A DNA stretch of 8,909 bases from Anaerolineaceae bacterium (GTDB lineage Bacteria > Chloroflexota > Anaerolineae > Anaerolineales > Anaerolineaceae). The notes below the pieces were generated by a model that was not told the DNA's origin, did no database searches, and saw nothing but the letters and a program-made list of their open reading frames with translations. This document shows positions 1 to 6,141 of this stretch, piece by piece (the stretch's first letter is position 1; each line of letters begins with the position of its first letter). Location of the stretch: the NCBI GenBank assembly GCA_027348305.1, contig DAIEPS010000067.1, positions 1 to 8,909 of the forward strand, read 5' to 3'. The translations under genes were made by a program, and so were the position numbers.

Positions 1-1173
1 AACCGGCTTGCTGGCAGGCATTCACGCAACGCGGCCAGGGTCAATATCGTTGACCTTGGCTTGATGGATCGTGACGGGCGATTCCTGGGTTGGTCTGGCA
101 GTGCGCGAAGCAGCGTGTATGTAGGCCCCTATGCAGCGACCAGCGGCTACCTGATGACCCCCATCAAACCTGGCGAATGGCACATCCTGGTCGGCGCGTA
201 TAAGATCCCCGAAGATGGTCTGGCAGTGCATTACGAGATCACATTCACGCCCATGCAGCCCCGCTGGCTTGTGGGCGACCTGCATATGCATTCCACGGCA
301 TCCGACGGACGCCACGACATTTACACGCTGGCAAAAATGGCCAAAAAAGAAGGCCTTGATTTTATCGCTGTTTCCAATCACAACAACTATAGTGAAAACC
401 TGAATCTGCCAGTAGTCCCCGGTCTCACATTCATCCCCGCCGTGGAATGGACCCACTACCGCGGACACATGAACTTTTTTGGGGTTGAAACGCCATTCGA
501 AAATTCATTTGTTGCCAACACTGAGCAAGAAATGCTAGACCTGGTAGCCAGAGCAAAAGAAAAAGGTGCACTGGTATCAGTGAACCACCCGAAAGACAGC
601 CTTTGCCCCTACCTCTGGCAAAGTGAAGATTGCTTCGACCTGGTGGAAGTTTGGAACGGCCCGATGCGGCCCGCAAACATAAGAGGAATTGCCTGGTGGC
701 ACAAAATGCTGCAAACAGGTCGAAAGATCCCACTGGTCGGCGGCAGCGACTTTCACCGCAGCGGGCACATCGTCAGGTTCGCACGCCCGGTTAACCATAT
801 TTTCACCGACTCGCCATCAGCTTCAGATATTCTCAAAGCCCTTTCACAGGGCCACAACTATGTATCCGCTTCAGTCAAAGGGGTTCAGTTGGCGTTGAGC
901 TGCGGCGAATCCATGATGGGAGACTCCATCCCAAGCATGGAAGGCCAAACGCTAAAGGTTGAAGCCGGACGGCTGCGAGCCGGCATGCAGCTCAAACTGG
1001 TCAACGAGGATGGCGTTGCTGCTGAATGGCGCCGTTTTCAAAATGGTAAACTGGAAGCAGAGGTTCCGGTCTCACCTGCCTGGCGTTTCGCCTACCTGCT
1101 GGTATCGCGAAACCTCTTCGGCATGGAATACGTGCGCGCAATTTCGAACCCGATCTATTTTGACAAGGAGTAA
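1..1173 (+). CDS. PHP-domain metallohydrolase, CehA/McbA family (5' partial)
   Basis: The reading frame is open from base 1, so the true start lies outside the window; the TTG at 61 and ATG at 64 are internal. Of 390 visible residues, about 1-85 form a beta-rich region typical of the N-terminal part of CehA-like proteins (GYLMTPIKPGEWHI). The PHP metal-dependent hydrolase domain follows. Its metal-binding motifs are visible in order: DLHMHS (about 93-98), SD (101-102), SNHNN (125-129), AVEWTH (147-152), NHP (195-197), EVWNG (216-220) and GGSDFH (247-252). All expected His/Asp/Glu ligands appear present, so the enzyme should be active. PHP proteins hydrolyse phosphoester-type bonds with a di- or trinuclear metal centre; relatives in this family include carbaryl hydrolases, so the substrate cannot be inferred. 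The last codons, Lys-Glu (AAG GAG), double as the ribosome-binding site for the next gene, an alpha-mannosidase, which suggests a shared transcript. No signal peptide can be judged because the N-terminus is missing. The family call is confident; the substrate is unknown. Confidence 0.88.
   Translation, partial: NRLAGRHSRNAARVNIVDLGLMDRDGRFLGWSGSARSSVYVGPYAATSGYLMTPIKPGEWHILVGAYKIPEDGLAVHYEITFTPMQPRWLVGDLHMHSTASDGRHDIYTLAKMAKKEGLDFIAVSNHNNYSENLNLPVVPGLTFIPAVEWTHYRGHMNFFGVETPFENSFVANTEQEMLDLVARAKEKGALVSVNHPKDSLCPYLWQSEDCFDLVEVWNGPMRPANIRGIAWWHKMLQTGRKIPLVGGSDFHRSGHIVRFARPVNHIFTDSPSASDILKALSQGHNYVSASVKGVQLALSCGESMMGDSIPSMEGQTLKVEAGRLRAGMQLKLVNEDGVAAEWRRFQNGKLEAEVPVSPAWRFAYLLVSRNLFGMEYVRAISNPIYFDKE
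1165..1170 (+). promoter_or_regulatory. Strong Shine-Dalgarno AAGGAG for the GH38 gene
   Basis: A perfect AAGGAG overlaps the last two sense codons of the PHP gene, directly before its TAA stop. The following 9 nt lead to ATC at 1180, which is ideal spacing for initiation. It lies 66 nt from the first in-frame ATG (1237), too far to serve it. The same arrangement, a ribosome-binding site formed by a terminal Lys-Glu pair, occurs at the GH31/GH35 junction on the other strand. Confidence 0.7.
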
Positions 1174-1179
1174 AACCCC

Positions 1180-1236
1180 ATCGAACCGATCACTCTCATT
1201 AAAAAAGAAAAAAGACACCTGCGGCGGCTAAAAGAA
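1180..1236 (+). other. Probable N-terminal extension of the GH38 gene from a non-canonical ATC start
   Basis: The mannosidase frame is open upstream of ATG 1237 back to the PHP stop codon. Between 1180 and 1236 it encodes (M)EPITLIKKEKRHLRRLKE, a basic helical segment. It resembles the first helix usually seen in bacterial GH38 proteins (a TLEKIERRL.RL-like pattern before the IYTKIAPL stretch). There is no ATG, GTG or TTG in this segment; CTG at 1219 is the only other near-cognate candidate and has no good ribosome-binding site. ATC at 1180 is 9 nt after AAGGAG. Starting there gives 973 residues instead of 954. Either AUC is used as a rare start, or an ancestral ATG was mutated or misread (CCCCATCGAA versus CCCCATGGAA). 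Confidence 0.5.
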
Positions 1237-4101
1237 ATGCGTTCCGCCATCTATACCAAAATCGCTCCCCTCCAGGTGAGCATTCATCCTTCTGCCGAGC
1301 CGATCCCCGCCGGCAGCCAATATGACCTGACCTACCGGCCCATCCATGGAAAGCACGTTTGGGGCGGTGTTTACGATTGTGCCTGGTTCCGGATGCGCGG
1401 AAGCGTCCCCGGGAGCGCGTCAGGCAAGCACATCGTTGCCCACATGAATGTGGGCGGCGAGGGCGCAGTTTACCAGGGCACCGAACCGCAAAGTGCGATC
1501 ACGCTAGTGATGAGCTACATTGACCGGCTGCAATCCAGTGTTGGAAAAACCGTCATTGAAGTAGCCCGGCAGGCCGAAGCGAATCAGCCAGTGGAATTTT
1601 ATCTGGATGCAGGTTACAACGGCTATTACGGCTATCCCTTTGGCTGGGGCATCTTCCAATACGCGGACCTGTGTGCCGTGGACGACGACCTGCTGACTTA
1701 TTACTATGATTATTTTTGCATCACCTCACTGCTCTCCACCACAATCGGTAAATCTGAACGCGATAAACTGGAAACGCTGCTTGATGAAAGCTACACCGCT
1801 CGGAAGGTTTCAGTCGAGAAAGCGCGAAGCATTCTCAAGCCGGTCTTTGAAGGGCAGCCCGATGAATCCGTCGCATTCACGGCGGTAGGCCATTCGCATC
1901 TCGACCTCGCCTGGCTGTGGCCCATCCGCGAGACAAAACGCAAAGCCCAGCGTACCTTTGCCAACCAACTGACCAACGCCGCGCGCTATCCCGGCTACGT
2001 TTATGGCGCCAGCCAGCCGTGGCAGTTCGAATATATAAAAAACAACGCCCCGCAGCAATTCGCCGCGCTGCAGCAAATGGCCAATCGCGGACAGTTGGAA
2101 CTGCAAGGCGGCATGTGGGTGGAAGCCGACACGAACCTTGCCTCGGGTGAAGCGCTCATCCGCCAGATCCATTACGGCAAAGACTTCTTCTGCAACGAGT
2201 TTGGCGAGGAGATGAAGATGTGCTGGCTGCCGGATGTATTCGGTTACAACGGCAACCTGCCCCAAATTCTCAAGAAAAGCGGCCTGCCCTATTTCATGAC
2301 CACGAAGCTCTCGTGGAACGAGCACAACCGCTTTCCATACCGCAGTTTTGTATGGAGTGGCATCGACGGCAGCCGGGTGCTGGTGCACATGCCGCCGGAC
2401 GACAACTACAACAGCGCCGGCAGCCCTGCCTGCGCGCGCCATGCGGTTGATAATTACACCGAGCGTGAACAGGCCCCCGAAGGGCTGCTGGTTTACGGCA
2501 TTGGCGATGGCGGCGGCGGACCGGGCGAAGCGCACATCGAATTGGTGATGCGCCAGCAAAGCCTGGCTGGCAGCCCGCGGGTCACGGCGGGTAAAGCCGT
2601 CGATTTCTTCGGCAAACTGGACCAATACCGCGATAAATTGCCCATTTATAAGGGCGAACTCTATCTTGAAAAACACCAGGGCACCTACACCACCCAGGCA
2701 GCCAACAAAGCGTATAACCGGCGCAGTGAATATGCATTGCAAACCCTTGAAGCCCTGTGCACCCTGGCCTGGCAAAAAGGGCGGGCGTATCCGCAGGCCA
2801 AACTGGATGCATGGTGGAAGGAAGTGCTGCTGTATCAATTCCATGATATTCTGCCTGGCAGCAGCATTACGCGAGTGTATGAAGAAAGCCGCGAGCGTTA
2901 TAAAACCATCCTTGGCGAAATCGATGACGAACGCGCAGAGGTGATGGCTTTTCTCGCCAATGGCAGCGGTACGACTGCCTTCAACCCCACGAGCTATGAG
3001 CGCCAGGAATTTGTGCGTCAAGATGGCAGTTGGTGCCAGGCCAACCTTGCCCCTTACGGCTTTGCACCCCTGCAAGAAGTGCCGCCGCATAGTGATCTGC
3101 ACTTTGATGAAAACAGCATTGAAAACGACCATATCCGCGTGCGGTTTTCGGATGAAGGCGACATCCTCTCGGCAGTATCCAAAAAGGACGGTGCGGAATA
3201 CACTGCGGGGCATCTGAATACGTTAAGGCTCTACCGCGACAAGTGGCTGTTTTACAACGCCTGGGATATCGATTGGAAATACTTTGAAAAAAGCAGCCTT
3301 GAACTAAAAGCCTATCGCCACGAAAGTTTCATGGATGGGCCCAGCGTGGTGCGCCGCAGCTACTACAAACACGGACGCACAACCCTGACACAGGATGTTG
3401 TTTTATATACCGACCGCCCTGTAATTTATTTCCAAACCCACTGCGATTTTCACGAGACCTTCAAAATGTTGAGAGCCGATTTTGACCTGGCAATCCAGTC
3501 CCCATTGGTCACCTGCGACATCCAACTCGGCAGCATCCAGCGCAGCACGGGCGATACCACGGATATAGAAAAAGCTCAATTCGAGATCTGCGCGCATAAA
3601 TATGTCGATCTATCAGACGGCGTCCGCGGTGCCTCGCTGCTGAACGACAGTAAATACGGCCACCGCGTCAAAGGGAACCGCATTTCGCTCAACCTGTTGA
3701 GATCCCCGATCTACCCCGACAAAAAAGCCGACCGCGGCCAGCATCAATTTACCTATGCGCTGTTCTTGCATCAAGGCGGCTGCGGCACTGAGACGTTGAT
3801 GCACAGCTATGCCCTCAACAAACCGGTGTCTCTGTCACCCGGAATGGTCGATGCGGCATCCATTGCGCGGACTGATGCGCCGGCAGTCGTGGTTGAGACG
3901 ATCAAGCGCGCGCATCAAGGGGATGGCGTTGTCATCCGCCTGTATGAGAGCCAGGGATCGCCTGCAACCTGCGGCCTGCAGACCCTCTTTTCATACAAAA
4001 CCGCTGTGGAAACAGACCTGATGGAAATTGAATTGGGTGAGATCGACCTTAAACAGTTGACGTTCACACCTTTTGAGATCAAGACCCTCAAACTGAAATG
4101 A
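1237..4101 (+). CDS. Alpha-mannosidase, glycoside hydrolase family 38
   Basis: This retaining, zinc-dependent exo-enzyme removes non-reducing alpha-mannose from oligosaccharides. From ATG 1237 it has 954 residues, within the usual range for bacterial family members. An N-terminal beta region (about 1-200, with VWGGVYDCAWFRMRG) precedes the catalytic barrel, which opens with GHSHLDLAWLWP (218-229). By analogy with Golgi mannosidase II, His221 and Asp223 are zinc ligands, Asp333 in CWLPDVFGYNGNLPQIL is the nucleophile and zinc ligand, and His536 in YQFHDILPGSS is the last zinc ligand. GIGDGGGGPGEAHIE (421-435) is a strong family signature. The helical middle region (about 480-570) and C-terminal beta-sandwich domains (about 620-954) are complete. 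No signal peptide or membrane segment is seen, so a cytoplasmic location is likely. The true start may be upstream, at ATC 1180 (separate entry). It sits just after the PHP gene and is probably co-transcribed with it. The exact linkage preference (alpha-1,2, 1,3 or 1,6) cannot be read from the sequence. Confidence 0.95.
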   Translation: MRSAIYTKIAPLQVSIHPSAEPIPAGSQYDLTYRPIHGKHVWGGVYDCAWFRMRGSVPGSASGKHIVAHMNVGGEGAVYQGTEPQSAITLVMSYIDRLQSSVGKTVIEVARQAEANQPVEFYLDAGYNGYYGYPFGWGIFQYADLCAVDDDLLTYYYDYFCITSLLSTTIGKSERDKLETLLDESYTARKVSVEKARSILKPVFEGQPDESVAFTAVGHSHLDLAWLWPIRETKRKAQRTFANQLTNAARYPGYVYGASQPWQFEYIKNNAPQQFAALQQMANRGQLELQGGMWVEADTNLASGEALIRQIHYGKDFFCNEFGEEMKMCWLPDVFGYNGNLPQILKKSGLPYFMTTKLSWNEHNRFPYRSFVWSGIDGSRVLVHMPPDDNYNSAGSPACARHAVDNYTEREQAPEGLLVYGIGDGGGGPGEAHIELVMRQQSLAGSPRVTAGKAVDFFGKLDQYRDKLPIYKGELYLEKHQGTYTTQAANKAYNRRSEYALQTLEALCTLAWQKGRAYPQAKLDAWWKEVLLYQFHDILPGSSITRVYEESRERYKTILGEIDDERAEVMAFLANGSGTTAFNPTSYERQEFVRQDGSWCQANLAPYGFAPLQEVPPHSDLHFDENSIENDHIRVRFSDEGDILSAVSKKDGAEYTAGHLNTLRLYRDKWLFYNAWDIDWKYFEKSSLELKAYRHESFMDGPSVVRRSYYKHGRTTLTQDVVLYTDRPVIYFQTHCDFHETFKMLRADFDLAIQSPLVTCDIQLGSIQRSTGDTTDIEKAQFEICAHKYVDLSDGVRGASLLNDSKYGHRVKGNRISLNLLRSPIYPDKKADRGQHQFTYALFLHQGGCGTETLMHSYALNKPVSLSPGMVDAASIARTDAPAVVVETIKRAHQGDGVVIRLYESQGSPATCGLQTLFSYKTAVETDLMEIELGEIDLKQLTFTPFEIKTLKLK

Positions 4102-4157
4102 AAAGTTGATGATCGCGTGAAAATAAAAAATTACAGCGCTCAAATAATTGTGTTGAA

Positions 4158-4186
4158 AAAAAGTCCGCCTCATCAGCGGACTTTTT
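4158..4186. terminator. Bidirectional intrinsic terminator
   Basis: AAAAAGTCCGC (4158-4168) and GCGGACTTTTT (4176-4186) form a perfect 11-bp stem with a 7-nt loop (CTCATCA). On the plus strand the GC-rich stem base runs into five T's, ending the PHP/GH38 transcript 57 nt after the GH38 stop. Seen from the minus strand the stem is followed by seven T's (complement of A 4156-4162), so it can also stop transcripts arriving from GH35, about 220 nt after that gene ends. Placement between convergent genes fits this double role. Confidence 0.9.
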
Positions 4187-4292
4187 CATTATTAAACTTA
4201 AACCCAATTTTGATCCAGTAACGAATGAATCCTCCATGTTGCAAGCTGCGAGGTATCAAGGTCATTTATGGTGGTTACGCTAATAACTTACC

Positions 4293-4366
4293 TTGTAACT
4301 CGGGCCTCCCCTGTCCCTCTCCATCCGTGGGATGGAGAGGGACAGGGGGTGAGGCAAGAATTACAA
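4293..4366. repeat. Large intergenic palindrome, REP/MITE-like
   Basis: The core is a perfect 19-bp inverted repeat: CCCCTGTCCCTCTCCATCC (4308-4326) and its complement (4330-4348), with a 3-nt loop GTG. A short bulge leads to further pairing of GCCTC (4304-4308) with GAGGC (4351-4355), and TTGTAA (4293-4298) matches TTACAA (4361-4366) farther out. There is no T-tract on either side, so it is not a simple intrinsic terminator. The pattern (TCACCCCCTGTCCCTCTCC on the minus strand) resembles dispersed intergenic palindromes seen in several bacterial groups. Only one copy is in this window, so being a repeat is inferred. It could also act as an mRNA 3' stabiliser for GH35. Confidence 0.6.
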
Positions 4367-4407
4367 ACCTTTTCTCTCAGCAACTTAAGGGTTATCCTCT
4401 CTTTTTA

Positions 4408-6141
4408 TCATGGTTTGGCGTTGAATTGGGCTTGAAGCTTCTTTGTGCCGTGAAGCTCAAAGAGGATCAACTCGTTCTTACCGGGTTTCAATACTGTGGC
4501 AGGAACATACATCGACTTCTGCGGACCGACTTTCCAATAGCGGCCAAGATTAAAGCCATTGACAAACGCCACGCCTTTTGTCCAGCCGGGAAGCTTTAAA
4601 AAGGTATCCAACGGTTTTTCAACAGAAAATTCCGCCTGGTAAAATGCAGGTTCATCCAAAGACTGCCTGCCAGCAGAAAAATCCAATTTAGACAGGTCCT
4701 CAAGAGGCAGGCAAAAGGTCTGCCAGTCAAAGACATAATGACCATTAAGAATGACACCGCTGAGGATTCCCTTGCGATCCATCAACTCCGGTCCAAAATT
4801 GACCCTGCCCATGTTCTCCACCAGAATATCCAGTTGAGCCCCATCTTTCGGCACTTTGATCTTCAAACTCTGGTTCGGACGGTTGCGGCGTAAAACACCG
4901 ATCTCGCGGCCATCCAAAAAGACCTGTGCGCGGTCACGCAGTCCACTGATTGACAGCGACCCGTTTTGAGGTCCCGGCAACTGTGTTCGGTACAAGATAA
5001 AACCATAGTTTTGTCCGAGTGATTCCATGGATTCGGGGTTTGGGGTGAACACCGGCATGGAAATCGCCGCCAAAGACTCAAAAAGTGGAGCCGAGGCTGC
5101 GAATTGAACATCATCCAACTTAAGTTTGGCGGCAGGTGCAGGCAGCGGCTCATCCGGCACAGGTGCGAATTTGCTGATGACCTTGCGCAGTGCAAAATAC
5201 TTTTTGGTCAGGTCGCCCGCTTCAGAAAGCGGCGCGTCATAATCGTATGAATTGATAATGGGCAAGTATTTGCCAAAAACATGGTTGGCGCCGTTCATGA
5301 AACCGAAATTGGTGCCCCCATGCCACATATAAAGGTTAACCGAAGCGCCAACCTTTAGCATTCTCTCAAAGATGCGCGCCACCCTCCCTGCCGGACGGGT
5401 GTTGTGCCAGAGGTTCCAGTGGTCAAACCAACCATCCCAAAACTCGGTGCACATCAACGGACCATCGGTCTGAAGCTCGCGCAACAGGCCAAAGGCATGC
5501 TCGGGGGCATGATCAAAGTTGACCGTCGCAAAAATGCCGTCCAACATGCCGGCTTTGAGGTTGCGCCCCTGTTCGCCGTCTGAGGTAAAGAGGAACTCGA
5601 CAATTCCGATCTTGAGCAAGGTATCACGCAAATTCGCCAGGTAAGCTTTGTCATCGCCGTAGCTGCCGTACTCATTTTCAACCTGCACCATGATGATGGG
5701 GCCGCCGTGTGAATACTGCAACTGAACCAGCGGTTTAAGCAGAGCTTCGAAGAATCGATCCGTCGCCTCAATGAATGGAGGATACGAGCAGCGCACCCGC
5801 ATGTTCGGGTCTTTAAGCAGCCAGGCGGGCAGCCCGCCGAAATCCCATTCGGAGCAAATGTAGGGGCCGGGGCGCAGGATGACTTTCAGTCCATGCTGCG
5901 CGGCTGCCTGAACGAAAGCGGCAACATCCAGGTTGCCCTCAAAATGGAACTCACCCGGTTTTGGTTCGTGCAGATTCCAGGCAACATAAGTCTCAATGGT
6001 GTTCAATCCCATCAGGCGTGCTTTTTCAAGACGGTCATCCCAATAATCGCGCGGGACGCGGAAGTAATGGATGGCTCCTGACAAGACGCGATAGGGTTGG
6101 CCGTCGAGCATGAAGTGGTCTCCGGATACGGTGAGTGTCAT
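4408..6141 (-). CDS. Beta-galactosidase, glycoside hydrolase family 35
   Basis: This retaining exo-enzyme releases terminal beta-galactose from oligosaccharides. It has 577 residues, normal for compact bacterial GH35 proteins. The catalytic TIM barrel covers about 1-325 and starts with the typical LDGQPYRVLSGAIHYFRVP. WNLHEPKPGEFHFEG (55-69) and RPGPYICSEWDFGGLPAWLL (90-109) are family hallmarks. The acid/base is Glu157 in GGPIIMVQVENEYGS and the nucleophile is Glu233 in CTEFWDGWFDHW. YMWHGGTNFGFMNGAN (271-286) closes the active site. Beta-sandwich domains follow, with a galactose-binding-like fold at the C-terminus (about 490-577; NGFNLGRYWKVGPQKSMYVP). There is no signal peptide, so it is likely cytoplasmic. 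The start codon overlaps the GH31 stop as ATGA, with AAGGAG 5 nt upstream, so the two are translationally coupled and act on the same substrate or mixture. Linkage preference (beta-1,3, 1,4 or 1,6) is open. Confidence 0.95.
   Translation of the reverse strand: MTLTVSGDHFMLDGQPYRVLSGAIHYFRVPRDYWDDRLEKARLMGLNTIETYVAWNLHEPKPGEFHFEGNLDVAAFVQAAAQHGLKVILRPGPYICSEWDFGGLPAWLLKDPNMRVRCSYPPFIEATDRFFEALLKPLVQLQYSHGGPIIMVQVENEYGSYGDDKAYLANLRDTLLKIGIVEFLFTSDGEQGRNLKAGMLDGIFATVNFDHAPEHAFGLLRELQTDGPLMCTEFWDGWFDHWNLWHNTRPAGRVARIFERMLKVGASVNLYMWHGGTNFGFMNGANHVFGKYLPIINSYDYDAPLSEAGDLTKKYFALRKVISKFAPVPDEPLPAPAAKLKLDDVQFAASAPLFESLAAISMPVFTPNPESMESLGQNYGFILYRTQLPGPQNGSLSISGLRDRAQVFLDGREIGVLRRNRPNQSLKIKVPKDGAQLDILVENMGRVNFGPELMDRKGILSGVILNGHYVFDWQTFCLPLEDLSKLDFSAGRQSLDEPAFYQAEFSVEKPLDTFLKLPGWTKGVAFVNGFNLGRYWKVGPQKSMYVPATVLKPGKNELILFELHGTKKLQAQFNAKP

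Larger units (their letters stand above)
4102..4407. other. Convergent intergenic region between GH38 and GH35 genes
   Basis: This 306-nt gap separates the ends of two converging gene sets. It holds a bidirectional terminator near 4158-4186 and a long palindrome around 4293-4366. The rest (4102-4157, 4187-4292 and 4367-4407) is more AT-rich than the genes, and I see no further gene or motif in it. The GH35 gene ends here with tandem stop codons (TGA then TAA, 4405-4410 on the minus strand). An open frame at 4225-4599 on the plus strand crosses the palindrome and runs into GH35 antisense, so it is not credible as a gene. Confidence 0.8.

Noticed and set aside
61..66. TTG/ATG as start of the PHP gene
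   Set aside because: The frame is open to base 1 and the upstream residues continue the family-like N-terminal domain, so the gene is cut by the window edge.
1810..3213. 467-residue open frame on the minus strand inside GH38
   Set aside because: It is fully antisense to the catalytic core of a clear alpha-mannosidase, and its translation shows no recognisable domain. Long antisense frames are common in GC-rich genes.
4304..4355. Palindrome as the intrinsic terminator of GH35
   Set aside because: No T-tract follows the stem on the minus strand; the 4158-4186 hairpin fits that role better.
4225..4599. 124-residue open frame on the plus strand
   Set aside because: It crosses the intergenic palindrome and then runs antisense to the GH35 C-terminus, with no ribosome-binding site or recognisable motif.
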